Below, piece after piece: positions 1 to 8,491 of a stretch of DNA of 64,000 bases. This DNA is from JBCBDX01 sp039815825 (GTDB lineage Bacteria; Pseudomonadota; Alphaproteobacteria; Rhizobiales; Rhizobiaceae). Below the pieces are notes generated by a model. It searched no databases and was not told the origin of the DNA. It saw nothing but the letters and a program-made list of their open reading frames with translations. How positions within the stretch are numbered: the stretch's first letter is position 1; each line of letters opens with the position of its first letter. The position numbers and the translations under genes are program-made. Location: assembly GCA_039815825.1 (NCBI GenBank), contig JBCBYO010000003.1, positions 87,128 through 151,127 of the forward strand. The letters run 5' to 3'.

Positions 1-69
1 GGAAAAATGGAATACCTGTACCGTTAGTTAGGCACAAATATGCCGATTTTTTGGGCAAAAATTTTCGAG

Positions 70-84
70 GTCTCAATTTGAGAC
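70..84. promoter_or_regulatory. perfect inverted repeat upstream of the Cys/Met lyase gene
   Basis: Seven-base arms around a single central base (GTCTCAA T TTGAGAC), about 125 bases before the likely start of the downstream gene. The symmetry is direct; an operator role is inference. No regulator gene lies next to it in the window, although one could lie just to the left. The rest of bases 1-209 shows nothing else I recognise. Confidence 0.3.
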
Positions 85-209
85 AGTTTACGCAAAGGCA
101 ACCTGCGGCAGTTTTGCGGCGCTTCGAACGTATTGTCGCAGTCGATAACTTGCTACGCGGCGCCGATGGGCATTAAACGTTGCCCAAAAATGAGAATCAA
201 AGGCCGGAT

Positions 210-1385
210 ATGACGAACAGTGACAGGGATGACGCTCGAGGGATCAACACGAGGCTTGCCCATGACGGTTATAACCCGCGGGACTATCATGGTTTTGTCA
301 ATCCGCCGGTCGTTCATGCATCAACTGTGCTGTATCCAAGTGCTGAAAGCATGCGAGACCGTGAGGTTCCTTACACCTACGGGACAGCCGGGACGCCAAC
401 CACGGATGCCGTAGCGCGGGCGACCGATGCACTTGAGGGATCTTTTAGCACGATATGCGTACCGTCTGGGTTGGCGGCGATCACAATACCACTGTTGGCA
501 TTTTTATCGGCCGGCGACCATGTCTTGGTCGTCGATACCGTTTATTTTCCAACCCGACGCTTCCTTGATGGGATGATGGTGCGGTACGGCATTGAAGTGG
601 AGTATTATGTTCCAGAGGTGGGCGCAGACATTGAAAAACTCTTCAAGTCAAACACCAAAGTACTTTTCATGGAGTCGCCTGCATCCAATACTTTTGAAAT
701 GAGCGATATTGGCGCAATGACCGCGGTCGCCAGGCCACGTGGCATTGTCACGATGATCGACAACACATACGCCACGCCGTTGTTTTTCAAACCGCTGGAC
801 CATGGCGTTGATCTGTCTATCCACGCATCAACGAAGTATCCCGCCGGCCATTCAGATCTGGTTTTTGGAACCGTGAGCGCAACTGAAGCGACTTGGCAAA
901 CACTACGAGATTGCCAGATACACACCGGTGTATGCGTGCAGGGCGATGACGCCTATCAGGTTCTTCGCGGCATGCGTACGATGGGTATCAGGTTGGAACG
1001 GCACCAGCGGTCTGCGCTGGAAATTGCGCAATGGCTACAGACGCAAGAAGGTGTCGGACGGGTGTTACATCCTGCCTTACCCGACCACCCTGGCCATGAG
1101 ATTTGGAAACGCGATTTTTGCGGCTCTACCGGGATATTCTCTTTCGTTTTGGAAGGGGCTGGCGTTGCGCAAGCGGATGCTTTTCTCAATGCGCTTGAGA
1201 TATTCGGACTTGGATATTCCTGGGCCGGTTTCGAGAGCTTAGCTGTCAACGCGCAACTTGGTGACCGCACTGTCTCGAAGCGCGACTATGGCGGCCCTGT
1301 AATCAGATTGCAGATCGGCCTTGAGGACGTACCAGACCTGAAAGCTGATCTCGAGAAGGCATTGGCAGCAGCGCGGGCCGCGTGA
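210..1385 (+). CDS. metC: Cys/Met-metabolism PLP enzyme, cystathionine beta-lyase-like
   Basis: A 391-residue fold-type I PLP enzyme of the Cys/Met metabolism family, probably a cystathionine beta-lyase (cystathionine to homocysteine, pyruvate and ammonia). The N-terminal stretch with TRLAHDG and NPPVVHAST, the YTYGTAGTPTT region, and the Schiff-base lysine in HASTKYPAGHSD (near residue 209) fit the family. A TTG at 180 would add ten residues; ATG 210 is preferred because AAAGG lies six bases before it. It is convergent with the sulfonate operon, ending six bases from the exporter gene. The family also includes gamma-lyases and enzymes acting on other sulfur amino acids, so the exact substrate is not certain. 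Confidence 0.85.
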   Translation: MTNSDRDDARGINTRLAHDGYNPRDYHGFVNPPVVHASTVLYPSAESMRDREVPYTYGTAGTPTTDAVARATDALEGSFSTICVPSGLAAITIPLLAFLSAGDHVLVVDTVYFPTRRFLDGMMVRYGIEVEYYVPEVGADIEKLFKSNTKVLFMESPASNTFEMSDIGAMTAVARPRGIVTMIDNTYATPLFFKPLDHGVDLSIHASTKYPAGHSDLVFGTVSATEATWQTLRDCQIHTGVCVQGDDAYQVLRGMRTMGIRLERHQRSALEIAQWLQTQEGVGRVLHPALPDHPGHEIWKRDFCGSTGIFSFVLEGAGVAQADAFLNALEIFGLGYSWAGFESLAVNAQLGDRTVSKRDYGGPVIRLQIGLEDVPDLKADLEKALAAARAA

Positions 1386-1391
1386 ATCACT

Positions 1392-2426
1392 TTACAGCAA
1401 AAGAACACCAGCCAGTACGAAAACGGCGATAAAGGCTGTTTCAGCAGTTATGAGCAATATTGCCGGCCCGCCCACATCGAGCATCCGGCGTATCGACGTT
1501 TTCATACCGACCGCTGCAATAGATATCAGAAGTGCCCATCTGGAAACTGAATTCATCGTATCCACGACGACTTGCGGCATCAGGTGAAACGAATTCAAAG
1601 CGGCGAAAAACAGAAAAACGAGCACGAAGAGCGGTATCAAAGGTGGACGCTTAGCGCCGTCTTCGGCTTCCATCGCTGATTTGCGAACCAAAAGCGCTAT
1701 TACCAAAACTACAGGTGCCAACATCGTAACGCGCATCAGTTTTACAAGAGTGGCTGCTTCCCCCGTTTCCTCTGATACCGAGAAACCAGCGCCGACAACT
1801 TGAGCGACATCGTGGATCGTGCCGCCTAAGAACACACCGCTTTCGCGGAAATCCAGATCCAACACTGCAGCTAGGATTGGATACGCGATCATCGCGACAG
1901 TGCTCATTACCGTCACCGCCAAAACCGTGAAAATGAGATTGCGTTCCGATTGCTCGTTTTTGGGCAAGACGGCGGAAATCGCCATGGCGGCAGAAGCACC
2001 GCAGATCGCAACAGATCCGCCCGTGAGCAGGGCAAAGTGACGATCCTGATCCAAAAACCGCCCGAGCAGAACGCCGAACAAAATTGTTGCAACGACACCA
2101 GCGAGCACCAAAATTAGCAGTTGCGGACCGAGTCCCACGAGGAGCTCAACACTCACCCGCGCACCCAGCAGTGCGACACCGATACGGAGAATGCGTTTGG
2201 CACTAAATTCTATGCCAGGAACACACTTTCCCTCTTCGGCGAGGAAATGGAACGCGATCCCCAGCAACAGCGCCATCAGCATGGCCGGGGCGCCGTAGTG
2301 TTCCATCATAAACTGGGCCGTAATCGCGATCACTGTTGCAACCGCAACACCGGGCGCTACCGTCTGCGCTTTTTCACGCAGACGGGCATACCTATGCTCA
2401 ATGTTGTGGTCGGAGACGTCGGCCAC
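1392..2426 (-). CDS. UPF0324 (YeiH-type) membrane protein, candidate sulfite/sulfate exporter
   Basis: A 344-residue integral membrane protein of the YeiH/UPF0324 putative sulfate exporter family, with about ten hydrophobic segments and the family-like stretches GGTIHDVAQVVGAG and GGSVAICGASAAMA. It starts with GTG at 2426. It is the last gene of the minus-strand sulfonate operon, 15 bases after the universal stress protein gene. SuyAB releases sulfite inside the cell and no sulfite dehydrogenase gene is visible here, so export of sulfite, or of sulfate formed from it, is the natural inference. The transported ion is not shown by the sequence. Confidence 0.8.
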   Translation of the reverse strand: MADVSDHNIEHRYARLREKAQTVAPGVAVATVIAITAQFMMEHYGAPAMLMALLLGIAFHFLAEEGKCVPGIEFSAKRILRIGVALLGARVSVELLVGLGPQLLILVLAGVVATILFGVLLGRFLDQDRHFALLTGGSVAICGASAAMAISAVLPKNEQSERNLIFTVLAVTVMSTVAMIAYPILAAVLDLDFRESGVFLGGTIHDVAQVVGAGFSVSEETGEAATLVKLMRVTMLAPVVLVIALLVRKSAMEAEDGAKRPPLIPLFVLVFLFFAALNSFHLMPQVVVDTMNSVSRWALLISIAAVGMKTSIRRMLDVGGPAILLITAETAFIAVFVLAGVLLL

Positions 2427-2441
2427 TTTGTTACATCGCCC

Positions 2442-2849
2442 CTAACGTACTATCAGCACGGAACATGGTGAACGGCGAGCAACGCGCGCCGCCGTGGAAC
2501 CAAGGAAATAATCCTCAATACCAGGTTGATGCGATCCAACAACAATAAGATCGACGTCACCGCTTTTGGCAAAACGGGTAATCTCCACACCGGGCTTACC
2601 GGTTATGACGGAAACCGCCATGTTTGATCTGTCACCGACCACTTCTTCCAAACGCTCTCGCACCTTGTTGGAAATATGATTTTCCGATTTTACGGTAACG
2701 AACTCCGCAACAAACCCCGGCACATTCTCCAACACCGTCAGCAGGGTAATCTTTCCGTCTGTGGAAAGGAGTTGTTGTGCTGTTTCAATCTTCTTTTCAA
2801 CCAAAGCCTCATGATCGAGGGCGACGGGAATAAGGATATGATCGTACAT
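2442..2849 (-). CDS. universal stress protein, UspA family
   Basis: A single-domain 135-residue Usp protein. It begins MYDHILIPVALD and carries the C-terminal nucleotide-binding type stretch VGSHQPGIEDYFLGSTA followed by ARRSPCSVLIVR, both typical of the family. A GAGGAA element lies seven bases before the ATG. It sits between the Ldh-family dehydrogenase and the exporter gene in the sulfonate operon, which suggests a stress or regulatory role linked to sulfite release or to the adjacent exporter. That link is inference; many Usp genes sit next to transporters. Confidence 0.88.
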   Translation of the reverse strand: MYDHILIPVALDHEALVEKKIETAQQLLSTDGKITLLTVLENVPGFVAEFVTVKSENHISNKVRERLEEVVGDRSNMAVSVITGKPGVEITRFAKSGDVDLIVVGSHQPGIEDYFLGSTAARVARRSPCSVLIVR

Positions 2850-2891
2850 GTGGAAAGTTCCTCACGATAGTTGAACCTGCATTATGCAAAT

Positions 2892-3896
2892 TCACGCTGC
2901 CATAGCGCGGGCAGCATCCAGGTAAAGTTTGGGCACCATGATGCCATTTGTTTTGGAGTGCTGAATCGACTGCGCGCGACGGCTTCCCGGCAAACGCGCT
3001 CCCTCCATCTTCTCAATTGATTGCAATAATTGTTCGATGCGCCCTATAAATTCGGCACGGTTTTGCGGATCAAAAGCAATCAGGAATTGTCCTGTATTCG
3101 GTTTGGATCCATCAGCGGTAAAGAACGAACCCGCGTCTGTGCTGAAGTTCGCGCCCGTCATGACGGAAGCTAGTATCTCCACCATAAGCGCAAGTGCTGT
3201 GCCTTTGGCCTCGCCGATCGGCAACATGGTCCCGTCAAGCGCTGCCACCGGGTCCGTTGTCGCGTTCCCTTCCCGATCAAGCGCCCATCCATCCGGAATT
3301 TCTGTACCCGTTTTGCGCGCGTGCATAACTTTGCCGCGCGCGACCTTCGACAGTGAAAGGTCAATGACCAATGGCGACCCACTCTCACGCGGTGCCGAAA
3401 ATGCAATTGGATTGGTGCCAAAGATAGGTTTTTTGCCACCCCATGGCGCCATTGATGCCGGCGCGTTGGCGACCATCATGCCTACAAGCCCCTCTTCGGC
3501 CAGTCGGGCCACCTGCACCGACAACGCGCCGCAATGATGGGACTGAAAAACGGCAGCGCTAGCAACACCCTGAAAACGCGCTAAAGGAACTATTGTCTCA
3601 AAGGCAATATCTAAAGCCGGGTATGCAAATCCATAGTCGGCATCGATACGGATGGCGCTAGGTGCGTCTGGAATTACTTTCGGTTCCGCATGCGCATTGA
3701 TTTTGCCAGAACGTACTTGCGCCACATAGTCATTGACGCGGGAGAAGCCATGGCCGTTTTGGCCTTCCGCCTCAGCTGCGACCAAGGCCCGCGCAACCGA
3801 CATGGCGGCCGTTGATGAAACGCCGCACGAACGCATGGCGGCACTGATCAGTGCCTCCGCGTCGTCCAACGATATGTTCAGCGTTTCATCACTCAT
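2892..3896 (-). CDS. comC: Ldh-family (malate/L-lactate dehydrogenase type 2) oxidoreductase, likely (R)-sulfolactate dehydrogenase
   Basis: A 334-residue NAD(P)-dependent dehydrogenase of the Ldh_2 family. The central stretch with QSHHCG, GMMVANAPASMAPWGGKKPIFGTNPIAF and VIDLSLS is characteristic. The family includes ComC, which interconverts (R)-sulfolactate and 3-sulfopyruvate and accompanies suyAB in sulfolactate degraders. Here it follows suyB by 39 bases in the same operon. The partner (S)-sulfolactate dehydrogenase (slcC type) and xsc are not in the window, so it may act in sulfolactate/sulfopyruvate exchange with a partner encoded elsewhere. The comC assignment rests on context; other 2-hydroxyacids are possible substrates. 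Confidence 0.7.
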   Translation of the reverse strand: MSDETLNISLDDAEALISAAMRSCGVSSTAAMSVARALVAAEAEGQNGHGFSRVNDYVAQVRSGKINAHAEPKVIPDAPSAIRIDADYGFAYPALDIAFETIVPLARFQGVASAAVFQSHHCGALSVQVARLAEEGLVGMMVANAPASMAPWGGKKPIFGTNPIAFSAPRESGSPLVIDLSLSKVARGKVMHARKTGTEIPDGWALDREGNATTDPVAALDGTMLPIGEAKGTALALMVEILASVMTGANFSTDAGSFFTADGSKPNTGQFLIAFDPQNRAEFIGRIEQLLQSIEKMEGARLPGSRRAQSIQHSKTNGIMVPKLYLDAARAMAA

Positions 3897-3935
3897 TGCT
3901 CAGATTTGGGACCGCGTAAGCGGCCCCACTCTCAT

Positions 3936-5117
3936 TTAAGCACTGCGGTAAAGCTTGGTCATCGAGAACTCCCGATGGCCCAGAGCCTCTGCTGCGGTAT
4001 TTCGACCATTGGCGGTACGACGTATCATGTCAATCAACGCATCACCGGCCTCGTCGATTGTCTGCTCCCGGCGCAAAATGCCGGACACATCGACGTCGAC
4101 ATGCTCACCCATCGTGCGGACGGTCCGCGGGTTTGCAGTGATCTTGATCACCGGCACAATCGGGTTACCAACCACATTACCTTGACCAGTTGGGAATGTG
4201 TGGATCACCGCGCCACCGGCGGCCATCAGTGTCACACACTCGGCAGCAGCAGACGATGAATCCATAAAGTAGAGACCGTCGCCGGATTTCGGCTGTTCGG
4301 CGGGCTCCAAAATGTCGATGAACTGCGATGTGCGGCCAATCTTTTCCAGGTTGCCCAGCGCCTTTTCTTCGATGGTGGTCAAGCCGCCTTCGATATTACC
4401 CTTGGTGGGCTGGCTGTCGGACAAATCGTCAGTTTGGTGCGCGAAGATCACATCATCCTGATAGGCCTTCCACATTTTGTACCAGCGTTCGCCAACCTCT
4501 TCGTTGATTGCACGCTTCTGGCAGATGTGTTCGGCACCTGTGATTTCCGATGTTTCTCCGAAGAAACCGGTTATGCCTTCAGGTAAAAGCTTGTCGTACA
4601 TGTTGCCAACGGTCGGACATGAACCAAGACCGGTTGTCGTGTCGCTTTCACCGCACTTTGTCGAGACCCAAAGCTCTTTGATCGAGCACTCTTCCTTTTG
4701 CACTTCAGTAGCTTTGTGCACAAAGTCTTTTGCGGCCCATGAGGCGGCCCGGATAGTCTCAAAATCACCTTTTTGCTCGATGGAGAATTCGGCGACTTCT
4801 TTACCGGTTTCGCGAATGCCATCAGCAATTCGCTTGGTCCAGCCGGGTTCAATACCGATAACCACGACCGAGTGGACGTTCGGGTTGGAGCCGGTGCCGA
4901 TCATCGTGCGGAAGTGCAGTTCAAGATCCTCACCGAACTGTAATCGACCGTATGCATGCGGGATCGCCATTGTACCTTTGACATTGTTGGCAACCGCTTC
5001 ACAGGCGGCATTTGAGATGTCGTCAACTGGCAATATGAGAACGTGGTTGCGCACACCAACGCGGCCATTTTCGCGCCGGTATCCCATAAAAGTCATGTTT
5101 GCGTATTTGGAAGCCAT
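3936..5117 (-). CDS. suyB: (R)-sulfolactate sulfo-lyase, large subunit
   Basis: A 393-residue UxaA/altronate dehydratase-type protein, matching the SuyB subunit that with SuyA cleaves (R)-sulfolactate to pyruvate and sulfite in the cytoplasm. Visible family features are GYRRENGRVGVRNHV near the N-terminus, the STKCGESDTTTGLGSCPTVGNM block and the C-terminal GQGNVVGNPIVPVIKITANP block. The start at 5117 is chosen over an upstream in-frame codon at 5150 because it follows the suyA stop by 11 bases and has AAGGA before it. Split small and large subunits with this context favour sulfo-lyase over altronate or galactarate dehydratase. Confidence 0.88.
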   Translation of the reverse strand: MASKYANMTFMGYRRENGRVGVRNHVLILPVDDISNAACEAVANNVKGTMAIPHAYGRLQFGEDLELHFRTMIGTGSNPNVHSVVVIGIEPGWTKRIADGIRETGKEVAEFSIEQKGDFETIRAASWAAKDFVHKATEVQKEECSIKELWVSTKCGESDTTTGLGSCPTVGNMYDKLLPEGITGFFGETSEITGAEHICQKRAINEEVGERWYKMWKAYQDDVIFAHQTDDLSDSQPTKGNIEGGLTTIEEKALGNLEKIGRTSQFIDILEPAEQPKSGDGLYFMDSSSAAAECVTLMAAGGAVIHTFPTGQGNVVGNPIVPVIKITANPRTVRTMGEHVDVDVSGILRREQTIDEAGDALIDMIRRTANGRNTAAEALGHREFSMTKLYRSA

Positions 5118-5128
5118 TTGCGTAATCC

Positions 5129-5419
5129 TTACCAGCGCTTGGTTTTGCAATTGTGAGTGTGAAGGTGTGCGCCCTTTGGAATATCGGCGATGATCTTACC
5201 GATATCCTCGCCATATTTGATGGCGGTGTCGCCTTCCTTGAAGTCTTTCAGCGCGATCTTGTGGCCAATCGGCACGTCGGCCCCAGCGGTCAAACGAAAA
5301 GTCGAATTGTCGTGTGTCACGCAACACAGCATATCCGTGCCAGCGGTGAGACCTTCAACGACAACAACGCCGACATTATCGGCATGTTCGTGGACGAGAA
5401 GATGAGGAATTTCAGACAT
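5129..5419 (-). CDS. suyA: (R)-sulfolactate sulfo-lyase, small subunit
   Basis: A 96-residue SAF-type protein, the small subunit of the sulfo-lyase. It contains HLLVHEHADNVGVVVVEGL near the start and DVPIGHKIALKDFKEGD in the middle, the pattern of UxaA N-terminal domains. ATG 5419 has GGAG seven bases upstream and is preferred to a codon six residues earlier. The gene lies 14 bases after hpsP and 11 bases before suyB, so the two subunits are very probably made from one transcript. Confidence 0.87.
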   Translation of the reverse strand: MSEIPHLLVHEHADNVGVVVVEGLTAGTDMLCCVTHDNSTFRLTAGADVPIGHKIALKDFKEGDTAIKYGEDIGKIIADIPKGAHLHTHNCKTKRW

Positions 5420-5433
5420 TTCTGTCTCCTGTT

Positions 5434-6411
5434 TCAAGGATTGAGGATAATTTTGGGAGCAGCAACAATACCGCCGCGAATATCGGAAAATGCTCTCGCA
5501 CCGGCGGCGAGATTTCGTTTTTCAAACCAGTCGAGTGAGCCGAGATCACCATTGAAAATAGCCGCACATGTGTCCCGAAAATCTTGCATGGTATAGGTGT
5601 AAGTGCCGATGAAGGTGATTTCCTGCAAAGTCAGGCGGCGAATATCAATTCCACCTTCTCCGCTACCAAGGCCAATATGCAAAATGACACCACCGGGGCT
5701 TGCCAACGCCGAGGCTGAGGCGCGCGTCGCGGCATAACCAACCGCGTCGACAACCAGCGGCACCGAACCGTCAGCCGGGCTATTGTCGATGGTGAAATCG
5801 CATGCCTCTGCCAAGTAGCGCGCGCGTTTTTCGTTCGGCTCGGCAATGGTCAGCTCTTCCACTCCCATGGCCTTAAGTGAAAGCGCTGCTGCAACACCAA
5901 TAGCGCCACCGCCGATGACATGCGCGCGCCCTTTGTCCGCCGGATGCTGTGCCTCCAGGCCCAGGCGCGCTGCATGCCAACCAACGGCAAGAGGTTCGGC
6001 CAATGCCGCTTTATCGAGACTTATGCCTTCGGGCACTTTGACCAGGTTACTTGGCGGCATCGCAACATATTGAGCGAATGCCCCCTCTCTCGGTGGCATC
6101 GAAATAATCTGGCGGGATGGACATAGGTTTTCTCGGCCCGATTTGCTCGCCGCACTATTGGGGTCAGTGACCAGCGGATTGATCGTTACGCGCTCACCAT
6201 CACGCGCGCCGCCGACAATAGTGCCTGCTGCCTCGTGGCCAAGGATCAATGGCGCAGGTCGGCGCTCATCATGGCCGAGATAGGCGTGCATATCAGAGCC
6301 GCAAATGCCCACGCTTTCCACACGAATGAGCTCTTCGCCAGAGCGAGGTTCCGCATCAGGTGCATCGCCAAATGAAAGGCTTTCAACGCCGGTATAAACG
6401 AGGGCTTTCAT
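5434..6411 (-). CDS. hpsP: zinc-type medium-chain dehydrogenase, HpsP-like (DHPS 2-dehydrogenase)
   Basis: A 325-residue medium-chain dehydrogenase. In known DHPS degraders HpsO and HpsP are proposed to interconvert DHPS enantiomers through a 2-oxo intermediate. Catalytic-zinc residues are present: C37 in GICGSD and H59-E60 in LGHEAAG. The Rossmann GGGAIG motif follows. In the structural-zinc lobe only the last cysteine (C97) remains; the other three expected positions read D83, S86 and S89 in an otherwise normal, ungapped lobe (NPLVTDPNSAASKSGRENLC). The ATG at 6411 overlaps the hpsO stop (ATGA). Function rests on the hpsO/hpsN/suyAB context. Confidence 0.8.
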   Translation of the reverse strand: MKALVYTGVESLSFGDAPDAEPRSGEELIRVESVGICGSDMHAYLGHDERRPAPLILGHEAAGTIVGGARDGERVTINPLVTDPNSAASKSGRENLCPSRQIISMPPREGAFAQYVAMPPSNLVKVPEGISLDKAALAEPLAVGWHAARLGLEAQHPADKGRAHVIGGGAIGVAAALSLKAMGVEELTIAEPNEKRARYLAEACDFTIDNSPADGSVPLVVDAVGYAATRASASALASPGGVILHIGLGSGEGGIDIRRLTLQEITFIGTYTYTMQDFRDTCAAIFNGDLGSLDWFEKRNLAAGARAFSDIRGGIVAAPKIILNP

Positions 6412-7178
6412 TTCGCTGTGAACCCCCCGTCGACCATCAAGACCTGACCCGTCACATAATCCGACGCTCTTGAACAAAGGAACAGCAATGGGCCATCGAT
6501 GTCTTCGGGTTCTCCATTGCGACCGATACAAGTTTGTGCGGCGTTGCGCGCTGCCCGCTCTTCATCGGCGAAAACGGCTGCGGTCAATTCGGTGCGAAAA
6601 AAACCAGGGCCAATTGCATTCGCATTGATACCCTTTGAGGACCATGCCTCGGCCATGGCGCGTGTCAACTGTGCGATCGCCCCCTTTGAAGCGCCATAGG
6701 CGATCCCGCCCGGAAAAGCCCGGTAGGACTGAAGGGACGCGAAGTTCACGACCCTGCCCCAACCCTTTTCAACCATGTCGCCTGCAAGTATCTTGGTCAG
6801 AAAGAACGGTGTTGAAAGGTTGAGCGACATGGTGATGTCCCACCCTTCATCCGTTACGTCATCTGCGACTTCGCGGGTGTTGATCCCCGCCGCGTGGACG
6901 ACGATGTCAGGAGAGCCGAACGGTTCGGCCACAGACCTGGCAAGCGCTTTAATCGCAGCCCGATCAGATAAGTCGCACGTCAGGGCATGTGTATTGCCCT
7001 CGGTTTCGGCTTGCCATGCGTCCAACTCATCTTGGCGACGGGCAACGCCGATCACGCTGGCACCCGCCTGTGCCAACACGGTAGCAGAGCGGCGGCCAAG
7101 CCCGGAGCTTGCGCCCGTGACCAGAGCGACACGACCACTCAGATCAAACAGCGATTGCGGAGCGTTTGCATTAGCCAT
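6408..7178 (-). CDS. hpsO: short-chain dehydrogenase, HpsO-like (DHPS 2-dehydrogenase)
   Basis: A 256-residue classical SDR with the cofactor motif TGASSGLG (residues 21-28), HAAG near 95-98 and the catalytic set S148, Y161, K165 (YGASK). HpsO is proposed to work with HpsP on the 2-hydroxyl of DHPS so that both enantiomers can enter the pathway. The start at 7178 overlaps the 3' end of hpsN by eight bases and its stop overlaps the hpsP ATG, so hpsN-hpsO-hpsP are translationally coupled. Without this context the protein could only be called a sugar- or polyol-type SDR. Confidence 0.8.
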   Translation of the reverse strand: MANANAPQSLFDLSGRVALVTGASSGLGRRSATVLAQAGASVIGVARRQDELDAWQAETEGNTHALTCDLSDRAAIKALARSVAEPFGSPDIVVHAAGINTREVADDVTDEGWDITMSLNLSTPFFLTKILAGDMVEKGWGRVVNFASLQSYRAFPGGIAYGASKGAIAQLTRAMAEAWSSKGINANAIGPGFFRTELTAAVFADEERAARNAAQTCIGRNGEPEDIDGPLLFLCSRASDYVTGQVLMVDGGFTAK

Positions 7179-8478
7179 CGACCGACAGTTCAAACTCCTG
7201 ATCGGGGAAGTATTTGCGCAGGCGAATATCGGCGGTCCGGGCGTGGCCTTCCATGCCTTCCATCCGAGATATGCGGGCAGTTGCTTCAGCAACCGGTTTA
7301 GCACCCTCACGCGTTGCACGCTGCCAAGTGACGATCTTCATGTACTTATGAACGGACAGGCCACCGGTATATGTTGCAGCGCCTGAGGTGGGCAGCACAT
7401 GGTTTGTGCCCGACGCTTTGTCGCCAAAGGCTACCGTTGTTTCTTCACCAAGGAACAACGAACCGTAACAAGAAAGGCGCTCGAGCCACCAATCTAAATC
7501 TTCAGCCTGCACGGTCAAATGTTCAGGTGCATATTCGTCGGACGTTGTCGCCATCTCCTCGCGTTCACCGCACACGATGACTTCCGCATAATCGCGCCAA
7601 GCGGCCTCCGCATTTTTGCTGTTCAACTCCGGCAGATCGGCAATCATATCGGGCACGAGTTCCATGACCCTTTCGGCCAAACCACGGTCATCGGTAACAA
7701 GCCAAACGGGAGAATTATAACCGTGCTCGGCTTGCCCAACGAGGTCAGCAGCCACGATCATCGGATCGGCCGATGCATCGGCCAAAATGAGGCTGTCGGT
7801 TGGTCCTGCAATCATGTCGATACCAACGCGTCCGAAAAGGATCCGTTTGGCTTCAGCGACGAATTGGTTGCCCGGTCCAACCAATATGTTGGCTTCGGGT
7901 AAACCGAACAGTCCGAATGTCATGGCAGCAACGCCTTGGACACCGCCCATCGCCATGATTTTGTCAGCACCACACACATAAGCGGCATAAATGATTGCAG
8001 GCGCGATACCGACGCCAGGGCGTGGCGGTGAACAGGCAACAATGTGCTCACACCCGGCGACCTTGGCTGTTGTAACGGTCATAATAGCGCTAGCGATGTG
8101 GGCATAACGGCCGCCGGGCACGTAACAGCCCGCAGCTTTCACCGGGATGGATTTCTGCCCGGCAACAAGGCCCGGAATGATCTCCGTTTCGAAATCAGCA
8201 ATCGTCTGTTTCTGCGCCTCGGCAAACCGTTTGACGTTGGCATGAGCGAACTCGATGTCGCGCTTTAATTTTTCGGGAACAAGGGCTGACGCAGCCGCAA
8301 TCTCGTCCTGCGTCAACAACGTGTTGCCCTCATACTTGTCGAATTTGGCGGCATATTCCAACGCGGCAACATCGCCTCGCGCCTCAATGTCTGCCAAAAT
8401 ATCGCGGACAATTTTTTGCGTCTCGGAAGCATCACTCTTTGGCGTCAGACTTGCGCGTTTCAAGTAATCTCGCGGCAT
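7171..8478 (-). CDS. hpsN: sulfopropanediol 3-dehydrogenase (DHPS to (R)-sulfolactate)
   Basis: A 435-residue member of the histidinol dehydrogenase family that fits HpsN, which oxidises the 3-hydroxyl of DHPS in two NAD+-dependent steps to (R)-sulfolactate. By position the histidinol dehydrogenase zinc ligands correspond to Q249, H252, D353 and H412, and the catalytic pair to E319-H320 in YAPEHL. It lies inside a sulfonate operon with no other his gene nearby, which argues against histidine biosynthesis. It starts 13 bases after the TRAP large permease gene and feeds SuyAB encoded downstream. Confidence 0.9.
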   Translation of the reverse strand: MPRDYLKRASLTPKSDASETQKIVRDILADIEARGDVAALEYAAKFDKYEGNTLLTQDEIAAASALVPEKLKRDIEFAHANVKRFAEAQKQTIADFETEIIPGLVAGQKSIPVKAAGCYVPGGRYAHIASAIMTVTTAKVAGCEHIVACSPPRPGVGIAPAIIYAAYVCGADKIMAMGGVQGVAAMTFGLFGLPEANILVGPGNQFVAEAKRILFGRVGIDMIAGPTDSLILADASADPMIVAADLVGQAEHGYNSPVWLVTDDRGLAERVMELVPDMIADLPELNSKNAEAAWRDYAEVIVCGEREEMATTSDEYAPEHLTVQAEDLDWWLERLSCYGSLFLGEETTVAFGDKASGTNHVLPTSGAATYTGGLSVHKYMKIVTWQRATREGAKPVAEATARISRMEGMEGHARTADIRLRKYFPDQEFELSVDG

Positions 8479-8491
8479 TGATTGAGTTATC

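Noticed and set aside
3037..3537. 166-codon plus-strand open frame inside the Ldh-family gene
   Set aside because: It is antisense to a well-supported gene, has no family resemblance or ribosome binding site, and similar long antisense frames occur in most genes here because of codon use.
4477..5193. 238-codon plus-strand open frame opposite suyB and suyA
   Set aside because: It runs opposite two conserved genes and across their boundary, and its translation shows no recognisable pattern.
7171..8478. Histidinol dehydrogenase (hisD) for histidine biosynthesis
   Set aside because: No his genes adjoin, and the gene is coupled to hpsO, hpsP and suyAB with a TRAP transporter, the known context of HpsN.
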